Source of the DNA: Candidatus Pacearchaeota archaeon
GTDB lineage: Archaea > Nanobdellota > Nanobdellia > Pacearchaeales > GW2011-AR1
Length of the DNA stretch: 40,932 nucleotides
Reading direction: 5' to 3'
NCBI GenBank assembly: GCA_018304055.1
Contig: JAGVWY010000036.1
Span: forward strand, 1-40,932
The notes under the pieces were generated by a model. It saw only the letters and a list, made by a program, of their open reading frames with translations. It was not told the origin of the DNA and did no database searches. The position numbers and the translations under genes were made by a program. Shown piece by piece: positions 24,237 to 32,153 of the stretch (positions are counted from its first letter, which is position 1; every line of letters starts with the position of its first letter).

Positions 24237-24246
24237 TTTATTTAAA
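24237..24246. promoter_or_regulatory. Shared AT box in a 51-bp divergent promoter
   Basis: TTTATTTAAA on the plus strand lies about 30-38 nt before the ATG at 24275. Read on the minus strand it gives TTTAAATAA about 20 nt before the ATG at 24223. Like the box at 10172, it seems able to serve both leaderless genes. Confidence 0.4.
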
Positions 24247-24274
24247 GGTTTAGTTCGTTATTATTTAACAAAAA

Positions 24275-25099
24275 ATGAAAAAAGGAGAGACAATTAAGAT
24301 TTCATTCGGAAATTTCAAGAAACATTTTAAGAAAGTTATTTTTCTTATATTTATTGTTATCATACTTTTTAGTAGCTTTTATACTGTAGATGCTGGAGAG
24401 AGAGCAGTGGTTTTGACTCTTGGAAAAATGTCTCTTATTCCTAGCAAGCCTGGTTTTCATTTTAAAATTCCCTTGGTACAGAAGGTAGTAAAGATGGATG
24501 TGAGAACCCAGAAATATTCTGCAGAAGCAAGTGCTGCTTCTCGGGATTTGCAAGACGTATTTACTGAAGTAACTGTAAACTATCACTTATCTCCTGATGA
24601 AACTCCTTCAGTTTATACAGATTTAAAGTTAGCATACGAAGACAGAATTATTCAACCAAGCGTTCAAGAAGTAGTTAAAGCTGTTACTGCTCAATATACT
24701 GCAGAAGAATTAATAACGCGGAGGGCTTTTGTTAAAGATGCTATACAAGTTCAATTGGGCGAAAGACTTCAAAGATGGAATATTGTGCTGGATGATGTAT
24801 CTATAACTGAATTTAAATTCAGTGCTGAATTTACTAAGGCTATTGAAGCTAAAGTTACTGCAGAGCAGCAAAAATTAAAGGCTGAACGGGATTTAGAACG
24901 GATAGAGATAGAAGCTCAGCAAAGAATAGAGCAGGCAAAAGCAGAAGCAGAAGCTTTAAAACTGCAGAAGCAACAACTTACTTCTGAATTGGTTGAGCTT
25001 AGAAAAATTGAAAAAGAAGTTAAAGCAATAGAGAAATGGGATGGAAAACTACCTCAATATGTTGGTGCAGGAGCAACCCCTTTTATTAGTTTAAATTAA
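24275..25099 (+). CDS. SPFH/prohibitin-family membrane protein
   Basis: The 274-aa protein has one N-terminal transmembrane segment (about 20-37), then an SPFH domain starting YTVDAGERAVVLTLGKMSLI with the typical PGFHFKIPLVQKVVKMDVRTQKY. A coiled-coil tail rich in Ala/Glu/Gln (about 195-255) ends in GKLPQYVGAGATPFISLN. SPFH proteins form ring-like membrane scaffolds that organise proteases or microdomains. It is first in a plus-strand run with the PRC-barrel and polytopic membrane genes. Confidence 0.92.
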   Translation: MKKGETIKISFGNFKKHFKKVIFLIFIVIILFSSFYTVDAGERAVVLTLGKMSLIPSKPGFHFKIPLVQKVVKMDVRTQKYSAEASAASRDLQDVFTEVTVNYHLSPDETPSVYTDLKLAYEDRIIQPSVQEVVKAVTAQYTAEELITRRAFVKDAIQVQLGERLQRWNIVLDDVSITEFKFSAEFTKAIEAKVTAEQQKLKAERDLERIEIEAQQRIEQAKAEAEALKLQKQQLTSELVELRKIEKEVKAIEKWDGKLPQYVGAGATPFISLN

Positions 25100-25147
25100 T
25101 ACATACCCAACCACAGAAAAGTATTTAAATAGATTTTTTCTTTTTAG

Positions 25148-25462
25148 ATGATGTTAAGAATAAAGAAGGTAAGCGAAGTCGTTGGAAAGAAAGTTTTTAC
25201 TGACACGGGAGATTTTTTTGGAGATGTTGAAGAGGGTAATTTAGTTGAAAATAAAGTTGATAGTTGGAGAATTAGAGTAGCAAGCAGTATAGGTTCTTTT
25301 TTAGGAGGCGCTAAAGGAGTTATTATACCTCATCAATTTGTGCGAGCTATTGGCGATGTAGTTATTGTAAGCAGATCAAGTTTGCCACTGGAAGAAGGGG
25401 GAGATAGTGTAGGAGAAACTGTTGATTTGCGGGAAGAACGAGGACAAGAAGTTGGCATATAG
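25148..25462 (+). CDS. PRC-barrel domain protein
   Basis: The 104-aa protein starts MMLRIKKVSEVVGKKVFTDT and follows the PRC-barrel pattern (a short beta barrel with G-x-x-V/F-T-D-x-G near the start), with an acidic C-terminal tail. Such domains in archaea occur in RNA-processing, photosynthetic-like and septum-associated proteins; no specific role is assigned. ATTTAAATA (25123-25131) about 20 nt before the ATG indicates a leaderless transcript separate from the SPFH gene. Confidence 0.75.
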   Translation: MMLRIKKVSEVVGKKVFTDTGDFFGDVEEGNLVENKVDSWRIRVASSIGSFLGGAKGVIIPHQFVRAIGDVVIVSRSSLPLEEGGDSVGETVDLREERGQEVGI

Positions 25463-25513
25463 GAAAGTTTTTAAGTAAGTTATTCTATATTTGTTAAAAT
25501 TAAAAGAGGTTTT

Positions 25514-26017
25514 ATGGCAATACCTATACTTTTCGTATCTCCGTTTTTTGTAGAATATATTCTTCCGTTTGTTTTAGTTTTTACAATTGTTTTTGCTGTT
25601 TTGCAAAAAACACAATTATTTGGAGAAGATAAAAGAGCAATTGACACTTTAATTGGATTAGTTATTGGATTAATCTTAATAGGATTTCCTTATGCCCGTT
25701 CATTAATTATTTTGTTAATGCCTTTTTTAGCTTTTTTTGTTGTTTTATTGTTGGTTTTCATGCTTTTGTATGGATTTGCGAGCGGAAAAAAAGATAGTGA
25801 GGGAGGTATATTAAGTTCTGGATGGAAAATAGCGTGGATTGCTTTTATTAGTTTATCTTTAATAACTTATCTTTTAATCATTAGTGGTTATTGGGATTTT
25901 GTTTTAAGCTTATTTTTTGGGACGAGAAGCGGACCTATTTTAAGCACAATAATAATGATAGTTGCAATTATAGCTGTTATTGTAGCAGTAATAAAAGGAG
26001 AGAAAAAAAGTTCATAA
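25514..26017 (+). CDS. Polytopic membrane protein, copy 1 of 3
   Basis: The 167-aa protein has about five hydrophobic helices. Its second helix and following loop (FVLVFTIVFAVLQKTQLFGE, then DKRAI) match the same positions in the next two genes. The recurring core is F-x-x-x-F-x-x-V-(Y/F)-x-(V/I)-L-x-(K/R)-T-x-x-(L/F)-G-E. A GFASGK motif is shared with copy 3. It begins 51 bp after the PRC-barrel gene. The three copies plus the nearby secretion ATPase suggest a membrane platform (inference). Confidence 0.75.
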   Translation: MAIPILFVSPFFVEYILPFVLVFTIVFAVLQKTQLFGEDKRAIDTLIGLVIGLILIGFPYARSLIILLMPFLAFFVVLLLVFMLLYGFASGKKDSEGGILSSGWKIAWIAFISLSLITYLLIISGYWDFVLSLFFGTRSGPILSTIIMIVAIIAVIVAVIKGEKKSS

Positions 26018-26346
26018 GAACGTAAACTTTTGCATTTTATGTGCAAAATACTGCAAAAGTTTCCGAACTGAACTACAGAAATTAAAAACTCATAAATTAA
26101 AATTTCTGATACTCCAACTTTAAAAAAGTTGAAGTTTTCTGTCTCATTCAACTTTTACAAGTTGAAGATTTTGTTGAATCCCCTTATAAAACACCAAAGT
26201 CCCTCAAGTAAAACGCAAAAGTTCAGAGAACGAAATATATATAAACATAAATTATTTAATTAATACAGCAGACCAACAAAATTGAAAAAATCTGTTGTTC
26301 CGCTGTCTATTAAACCAATAAAACAAATAGAAAAATTAAATTGGTT
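26009..26346. repeat. Intergenic hairpin array (about six stems)
   Basis: AGTTC/GAACT (26009-26013, 26065-26069) encloses AAACTTTTGCA/TGCAAAAGTTT (26024-26034, 26052-26062). Then follow CAGAAATT/AATTTCTG (26076-26083, 26101-26108), CAACTTT/AAAGTTG (26115-26121, 26125-26131), TTCAACTT/AAGTTGAA (26147-26154, 26159-26166), ACAGC/GCTGT (26265-26269, 26302-26306) and AACCAAT/ATTGGTT (26313-26319, 26340-26346). A TATA-like ATATATATAAAC near 26235-26246 separates the first group from the last two stems, which would form a structured leader of about 100 nt for the gene at 26364. No ORF is credible here. Confidence 0.65.
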
Positions 26347-26363
26347 CAATATAAAAAGAGAAG

Positions 26364-26900
26364 ATGGTTAATCATTTTTTTTATGGATATAGTATTGCTG
26401 ATTTACTGAATAGTTGGGCAAACATGGGAGTATTTGCTTATTTGCTTCCTTTCTTAATGATTTTTGCATTAGTTTATGGAATTCTTTCTCGTACTCAGAT
26501 TTTAGGAGAAAATAAAGGAGTCATGGCTACAATTTCTTTAGCTTTTGGTTTATTAGCTTTACAATTTGATTATGTTTCTGGATTTTATGCAAGTATTTTT
26601 CCATATGCTGGAATGGGATTAGCGGTTCTTTTAGTTGCCATTATTTTAATGGGATTAATTGCTCCTGAAGCTAACTGGGCGCCATTTGTGTGGTTTGGCA
26701 TTGGCGTTGTTATATTTTTATTTGTTCTCTTATCATCTATATCAGATATGTTTTGGCTTGGAGGAACAGCTATAGGATTAGTTAATGCTGCTCCTGCTCT
26801 TTTAGCAGTTGGATTAGTTTTAGGAATCATGGCATTAATTATTTGGGGAGGAGGAAGAGGCGGAGGCGGAGGAGGTGGGGGAGGTAGAAGAACACCATAA
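26364..26900 (+). CDS. Polytopic membrane protein, copy 2 of 3, poly-Gly tail
   Basis: The 178-aa protein has about five hydrophobic helices. The second carries the shared core (FLMIFALVYGILSRTQILGE, then NKGV). It ends in an unusual Gly-rich basic tail, GGGRGGGGGGGGGRRTP, encoded by GGA/GGC/GGT codons. It is separated from copy 1 by a 346-bp hairpin-rich spacer and from copy 3 by 1 bp, so copies 2 and 3 are probably co-translated. A long structured leader is possible. Confidence 0.75.
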   Translation: MVNHFFYGYSIADLLNSWANMGVFAYLLPFLMIFALVYGILSRTQILGENKGVMATISLAFGLLALQFDYVSGFYASIFPYAGMGLAVLLVAIILMGLIAPEANWAPFVWFGIGVVIFLFVLLSSISDMFWLGGTAIGLVNAAPALLAVGLVLGIMALIIWGGGRGGGGGGGGGRRTP

Positions 26901-26901
26901 T

Positions 26902-27411
26902 ATGGCAATAGATATTTCAGGAATATTTGTATTCATGCCTGTATTTAGTTTTTTACTCATCTTTTTAGTAGTTTATTCTGTTCTTGCAAAAACAACAGTT
27001 TTAGGAGAAAGCGGCTGGATTAACATTTTTATTTCATTTACCATGGCTATTATTTTTCTTAGCTTTTCTTCCTTAGAATTGTATGTTTTAACTATTGTTC
27101 CTTGGGCTATTGTTCTTCTTATCTCAACATTTTTAATTTTATTGATAGGAGGATTTGCAAGCGGAAAGTTAGAGATAATCATGAACAAAGGATTTGGATG
27201 GGTTATAGTTGGATTTTTAATCGCTATTTTTTTAATTGCAGCAATTTATGTGTTTAATCCTGTGTTTCATCCTGATTTAATCATTGCTTCTGGAGAAGGA
27301 ACAAGTTTCGCGCGACAAATTTTTTCAGGAGATAATGGAAGAGTTTTCGGAACTATTTTATTAATTATTATTGCTGCGGTTGTTTCTCTTGTGTTAGCGA
27401 AAAGCAAATAA
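26902..27411 (+). CDS. Polytopic membrane protein, copy 3 of 3
   Basis: The 169-aa protein has about five hydrophobic helices. Its first helix and loop (FLLIFLVVYSVLAKTTVLGE) match copies 1 and 2, and GGFASGK matches copy 1. The ATG at 26902, one base after the stop of copy 2, is chosen over an upstream in-frame start at 26875 inside the Gly tail because MAIDISGIF aligns with the family start. It is convergent with the coiled-coil gene; the two stop codons are adjacent. Confidence 0.75.
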   Translation: MAIDISGIFVFMPVFSFLLIFLVVYSVLAKTTVLGESGWINIFISFTMAIIFLSFSSLELYVLTIVPWAIVLLISTFLILLIGGFASGKLEIIMNKGFGWVIVGFLIAIFLIAAIYVFNPVFHPDLIIASGEGTSFARQIFSGDNGRVFGTILLIIIAAVVSLVLAKSK

Positions 27412-28248
27412 TTATCTTAGATAATCTTCAAATTCTTTATTTTTCTTGTTTTTTGTTTTATGAGGCTCTGAATCTCTGATATTATCCACGATAGGATTCA
27501 CCATTTTTGAAAATGAATCCTGGGTTGCTTTTAGCTCATCTGAAATAGTTTTTATGTCTTCTCCATATTCTCCAACTTTTTTGATAATAGCAAGTTGTAA
27601 TTCATTAAGTGTATTCTCTATTTTATCAATTCTATTATTTATTCTCTTAATATCCTCTGAAATTGCTTTTTTAGATTTTATTAAAGATAAGATTTCCTTT
27701 TTTGTCTTCATCATTTTTTCTTCTATTATTTGGTTAGTAAGGTCAGAAACAGCTTCGAAATCAATTGTTTGTGGAGAGGTATATTCTGGATAATATTGTT
27801 GTGAGTATTCTTGCTGGTCTTGAGGTTCTGTTAATTGTTGTTCTGGATATCCTTGATATTCTTGATAAGGAGAAACTGGAGGTAGTTGCTCTGGCGTTTG
27901 ATATGGTTGTTCGAATGTTTGAGGTGATTGTTCGAATTCTTGCGGAACATTTAAATAGCTGGTTTCTTCCCGTGAAGTTTCTTCCTGGTCTTGAGGTTCT
28001 TCTTGAGTAGGTTGTTGAGTAGCAAGAGTTCTTGTATCCATTGATGGTTGTAAATCTGATGGATGGTTTTTGTAAGTTGGTCTAGGAAAGTTTTCTGGAT
28101 ATTTTGTTAATTCTGATTTTATTTCTGATTGAGAAAGCGCTTCATTTATTTCTTTTGGAGAATATCCCTGGCTTTTTAATGAGAAAATTATCTGGCCAGT
28201 AGGCATTCCCTGATTTTTCATCTTCGTAATTTGTTCTATGACTGACAT
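27412..28248 (-). CDS. Coiled-coil protein with N-terminal helical repeat domain
   Basis: The 278-aa protein has three parts. The N-terminal helical domain (1-47) includes MSVIEQITKMKNQGMPTGQI and GYSPKEINEAL, a short UBA-like fold by pattern. A long Pro/Gln/Glu-rich linker follows (about 50-165). The C-terminal half (about 165-262) is a heptad-rich coiled coil. There is no signal peptide or membrane helix, so it is cytosolic. It starts 5 bp after the other coiled-coil gene. Its position opposite the three membrane proteins and the ATPase suggests a cytosolic partner (inference). Confidence 0.7.
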   Translation of the reverse strand: MSVIEQITKMKNQGMPTGQIIFSLKSQGYSPKEINEALSQSEIKSELTKYPENFPRPTYKNHPSDLQPSMDTRTLATQQPTQEEPQDQEETSREETSYLNVPQEFEQSPQTFEQPYQTPEQLPPVSPYQEYQGYPEQQLTEPQDQQEYSQQYYPEYTSPQTIDFEAVSDLTNQIIEEKMMKTKKEILSLIKSKKAISEDIKRINNRIDKIENTLNELQLAIIKKVGEYGEDIKTISDELKATQDSFSKMVNPIVDNIRDSEPHKTKNKKNKEFEDYLR

Positions 28249-28253
28249 TTTAA

Positions 28254-28619
28254 TTATTTAATCTTCAATTTATTATTAATCATTTTTTCAACATCTTTCA
28301 TTCTTGCGAATTCTAATGGCTGAAACAACTGGAATTGCCTTTTCAATATATCGAGTTCTGATTTTCTCGCAACATTGCTTAACTCATTTATTATTCTTTG
28401 TTGCATTTGTTTTAGCTCTTTAATCTCAGATTCTAAAGCAGAGATAGTCTTTTTAATTTCAAAATTTTCATTGTCAAATTCTTCTTTTGTAGATATAAGA
28501 TTTTCTCCAATCAATAATGCTCTATCTCTTAAGAGCCTTTGCTTTTCTTCAATCTCATTAAGTCGCGTGCTGAACTCTGATAGAAGAGAATTTACAGAAT
28601 CTTGTATTTGGTCAGCCAT
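28254..28619 (-). CDS. Short coiled-coil protein
   Basis: The 121-aa protein starts MADQIQDSVNSLLSEFSTRL and is almost entirely heptad-repeat coiled coil, ending with a basic tail (INNKLKIK). AAAGGTG just before the ATG could serve as a ribosome site, and an AAATTTAAA box lies about 35-45 nt upstream. It forms a two-gene unit with the longer coiled-coil gene. Confidence 0.7.
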   Translation of the reverse strand: MADQIQDSVNSLLSEFSTRLNEIEEKQRLLRDRALLIGENLISTKEEFDNENFEIKKTISALESEIKELKQMQQRIINELSNVARKSELDILKRQFQLFQPLEFARMKDVEKMINNKLKIK

Positions 28620-28753
28620 TTTTCACCTTTTTACTTTAAAAGTAATAATCAAGAGTTTAAATTTGTTTTTGTTTTTAAAAAGGTTGTAGTTATGAATTAA
28701 AATAAGTAACAATATACAATAATCCATATAAACCATTAAAAATAAGTTAGTTT

Positions 28754-29251
28754 ATGTTTATAAGAAAAAATGCAATAAGTGAAAAATTAAGAGATTTTTT
28801 AGAGGGTTCTTTGTTAGATTATTTTAAGTTTGAGTAAGGAGAAGATTTAGATTCTGTTGTTGATGAAGTTTTAAATGACAGAGATTTATTTACGTTTTTA
28901 GCTGTTTATCTAAAACAAAATCAGGGATTAAGATTAGGAGTAACAACAAGGTATCATGGAGATGATCCTCCTATTCCTTATTGTTTACATTATGGATTGA
29001 AATTAGATTTTGAAGTTCCAAGAAGAACTGCTTTGTATTTTTTTGAGAGTAAAGATCCTTCTTATCATTGTGAAGGAAAAAAATCAATAGATAGTCTTAG
29101 ATTGTGTTATGAATTTGGATTAGATGTAAGAAGATGGGTAAGCCCCCAAAAGTTTTGTAAACAAGTTGAAGAGGTTTTAACTAGAGTAGATATTAATAGA
29201 TTTGTTATTGATCTACCATTTGACCAAAAAGAAGATACAAGAAAACCTTAA
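28754..29251 (+). pseudogene. Unknown gene with an in-frame TAA at codon 28
   Basis: A 165-residue frame starts at the ATG at 28754 (MFIRKNAISEKLRDFLEGSL). It meets TAA at 28835-28837 and continues in the same frame with convincing coding character (GEDLDSVVDEVLNDRDLFTF, later LRLCYEFGLDVRRW and VDINRFVIDLPF) to the stop at 29249-29251. A single base change at the TAA would restore one gene. The family was not recognised. It is either a recent nonsense mutation or a consensus error; the intact 3' frame argues against long decay. Confidence 0.6.
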
Positions 29252-29368
29252 ATTCTTCTTTTGTTTATTACCAATATATTTTTAACGTGCAAATTCTTTT
29301 AAAATAAAAAGAAAAATAAAGAGAATTTTGCAAAAATAAGAAAAACAAAGTTCTTTAAAAGAGGGAAA

Positions 29369-31657
29369 ATGGTGTTATTCAAATCAGGAACAGATCTGTA
29401 TGCTTATGAAATTGTAAGAGAAGAAGGGAATAAAGTACTTTATGTAAATTATTTGGGAGCTAATTTTGTTCCGAATATTGCTGATAGTGAAGAAGTTATG
29501 TCACGAGCAATAGATCTGTTAATAGAAGGATCTGGCGTCTCAAGAATTGTTTTTGTTCAACAGAGAAATTACAGCTATAATACTGAACAAACTTTCATGC
29601 TTCAAGAAATAGCTACATTATATGTTTTTTTGACAAGACAAGAAAAGATTTTATCTCCTTCTAAATTATCAATACTTAACTCACAAGAGCTTGGACAGCG
29701 ATATAATGATGTTGCTTATTTGTTAATGAAATTAAAGTCAGATCCTATTGCGTGTTTTATGGAACTGCAGAAAATTCTCGTAAAAGAAAGAGGTAGATTA
29801 GAAAAATCACCAGATAACCTTAGAATAGACTTATTGCATTATGTAAGAATGTTAGAAAAATTTTATAACTTGTTGAAAAATACAGAGCTTATTAGAAAAG
29901 CGCAAAAATTTTTGACTAACTATACTTTTAATAGAACTATTTATCACAATTTTTTTAGGAGTGAAATAATTCCTAATTTCACTTTTACAAGGTTAGTTAG
30001 TACATTGCCAAAAGATGCAGAGATAGTTGACCAGTATGAGATTGGAGAGGAGGTTGATAGCTCGACAGTAACTATATTAAAAAGAGAGAGGGATGCAAAG
30101 TACATCTATCATTTAATGCCGCCTGAATATTCTTTAGAAGAACGAATGCAAGACTTAATAAACTTAGCAAGAAATGTTTTGATAGAACACCAGCCTAAAG
30201 CAGAGGAGTTTACTGACCCTGAAAAAACAAGGCAGGTATTTCTTAATGTTTCTCTTGATTTACTACGAGAATTGGCTGAAAGTAAAAAAATAACCATTGA
30301 TTATATGGAACTAAACAAATTAGCAAGGATTTTAGTAAGGCATACTATAGGATTTGGATTAATAGAAGTTTTGCTTCAGGACAAAAATATTCAAGATATT
30401 GTTTTGAATGCTCCTATTCCTGGCAATAATGTTTTTTTACGACATCAAGAATATGATGAGTGTTCTACAAATATTATTCCCAGTTTGGAAGATGCAGATT
30501 CATGGGCTGCGAAATTTCGAATGATTTCAGGAAGGCCATTAGATGAGGCAAATCCTATTCTTGATACAGATTTATCTTTAGGCAATATACGGGCAAGAAT
30601 TGCAGTTATACAACAACCTTTATCTCCGAATGGTTTGGCTTATGCAATTAGGAGACACAGAGAAAATCCATGGACCTTGCCTTTATTTATAGACAACAAG
30701 ATGATTAACAGCTTTTCTTCCGGGTTACTAAGTTTTTTAATAGATGGGAGCAGAACGCTGCTTGTGGCAGGGACTAGAAGTTCTGGAAAAACATCCCTTT
30801 TAGGAGCTTTAATGTTAGAGATTATGCCTAAATACAGAATTGTAGTTTTAGAAGATACATTAGAACTCCCTGTTGATTCTTTAAGAAAGTTAAGTTATGA
30901 TATATTAAGAATGAAAGTAAGAGGAAGTTTGTTAAAAGAAAGTGTCGAGGTTGGAGCTGATGAAGGAATTAGAACTTCCTTGAGGTTAGGAGATAGTAGT
31001 TTAATAGTGGGGGAGGTGAGATCCAAAGAGGCAAAATCTCTTTACGAAGCAATGAGAGTTGGGGCATTAGCAAATGTTGTAGCTGGAACTATTCATGGAG
31101 CAAGTCCTTATGGAGTTTTTGATAGAGTTGTCAATGATTTAGAAGTTCCTGTAACTAGTTTTAAAGCAACTGATTGTATTCTTGTTGCTAATCCTATTAA
31201 GACTCCTGATGGTTTATCATCTAAAAAAAGAGTTGTTCAACTTACAGAAATAAGGAAACATTGGACAAAAGATCCTGAAGAAGAAGGAGGTTTTGTTGAT
31301 TTGTTAAGATATAATGTTGAAAAAGATGAATTAGAGCCTAGTGACGAATTAATTAATGGAGACTCTGAAATAATAAAAGCTATTGCAGGAGGAGTGAAAG
31401 GTTGGGCAGGAAATTGGGACGCTGTGTATGATAATATCTTATTAAGAGCAAAGATTAAACAAGAAATTGTTAATTTAAGCAGGAAATTAAAAAGGCCTGA
31501 TATCTTAGAAGCAGAATTTAATTCTTTGAGTAATACTATGTTTCACAACTTTTCTGAAGAAGTGCAGAAAGATATTGGCATTCCAGAAGGAAAAAGAGTT
31601 TTTAGTAAATGGCAGGAATGGGCTAAGAAAGAAATAAAAGCAAGGAAAGTTGCTTAG
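29369..31657 (+). CDS. Type II/IV secretion system ATPase
   Basis: The 762-aa cytosolic ATPase is of the VirB11/PilT/archaellum-FlaI superfamily. A long N-terminal region (1-240) precedes the N2-like domain (about 270-420). The nucleotide domain follows: Walker A GTRSSGKTS (468-476, K474), the Asp box VVLEDTLELP, a Walker-B-like SLIVGEVRSKEA (about 545) and the His box AGTIHGASPYGVFDRVV. The usual GEVRGxE reads GEVRSKE. It powers assembly of pili or secretion filaments. No platform TadC/PilC-type gene is recognised alongside, but three polytopic proteins lie just upstream. Confidence 0.92.
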   Translation: MVLFKSGTDLYAYEIVREEGNKVLYVNYLGANFVPNIADSEEVMSRAIDLLIEGSGVSRIVFVQQRNYSYNTEQTFMLQEIATLYVFLTRQEKILSPSKLSILNSQELGQRYNDVAYLLMKLKSDPIACFMELQKILVKERGRLEKSPDNLRIDLLHYVRMLEKFYNLLKNTELIRKAQKFLTNYTFNRTIYHNFFRSEIIPNFTFTRLVSTLPKDAEIVDQYEIGEEVDSSTVTILKRERDAKYIYHLMPPEYSLEERMQDLINLARNVLIEHQPKAEEFTDPEKTRQVFLNVSLDLLRELAESKKITIDYMELNKLARILVRHTIGFGLIEVLLQDKNIQDIVLNAPIPGNNVFLRHQEYDECSTNIIPSLEDADSWAAKFRMISGRPLDEANPILDTDLSLGNIRARIAVIQQPLSPNGLAYAIRRHRENPWTLPLFIDNKMINSFSSGLLSFLIDGSRTLLVAGTRSSGKTSLLGALMLEIMPKYRIVVLEDTLELPVDSLRKLSYDILRMKVRGSLLKESVEVGADEGIRTSLRLGDSSLIVGEVRSKEAKSLYEAMRVGALANVVAGTIHGASPYGVFDRVVNDLEVPVTSFKATDCILVANPIKTPDGLSSKKRVVQLTEIRKHWTKDPEEEGGFVDLLRYNVEKDELEPSDELINGDSEIIKAIAGGVKGWAGNWDAVYDNILLRAKIKQEIVNLSRKLKRPDILEAEFNSLSNTMFHNFSEEVQKDIGIPEGKRVFSKWQEWAKKEIKARKVA

Positions 31658-32153
31658 ATTTATATTTTTAATTCTTTAACAGTTTTATTTTCTTTCTAGG
31701 TTTTATTTCAAAATTTTCATTGCTATAGTGAAAGACATAAATCTTTCCCTAAATAGTTAACCAAACAAAAAGCATTTGCTATCTTTTATTTTATTTACAA
31801 ATGCTTTTTGTTTGCGACAAAACTGAGGAAATGTCAAGAACCATTAAAGTGTATGGCGTGTTATGGTTCTTGAGCACCTCAAAAATTGTTTTTTCTTTCC
31901 CCAGTTAAAACAGGGAGTTTACGAAAAAAACAATTTTTAATGTATTGAAGTCGTTGATGATATGAGAAATCTAGAAAAATAGATTAAAGCCTTTAGGCAA
32001 TGAAGATTATTAATAAACATTAATTATAATACATTTCGAGGATTACTAAAATCTTCACTAAGCAGACAAAAATATAAATTATCTATTAAAATAATAAAAT
32101 TATATAACAGGAATATATTTAAAGATTATTGTATATGAGGTTACACCACAACC
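31658..32153. other. About 496-bp spacer with four strong hairpins and a promoter
   Basis: CAAACAAAAAGCATTTG pairs perfectly over 17 bp with 31798-31814 (left arm 31762-31778). TCAAGAACCAT/ATGGTTCTTGA (31834-31844, 31863-31873) sits inside GAGG/CCTC. AAAAATTGTTTTTT pairs over 14 bp (31881-31894 with 31925-31938). TGAAGATT/AATCTTCA spans 32001-32057. ATATATTTAAAG (about 32113-32124) lies roughly 33 nt before the giant-gene ATG and is its likely TATA box. No ORF is credible. Confidence 0.65.

Noticed and set aside
25888-26151. Minus-strand ORF covering part of the hairpin array
   Set aside because: It spans the 3' end of a membrane gene and palindromes; the translation has no family character.
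31950-31975. TTGATGAT resembling a C box of a C/D guide RNA
   Set aside because: No D box or C'/D' pair at suitable spacing; it lies between hairpins without other support.
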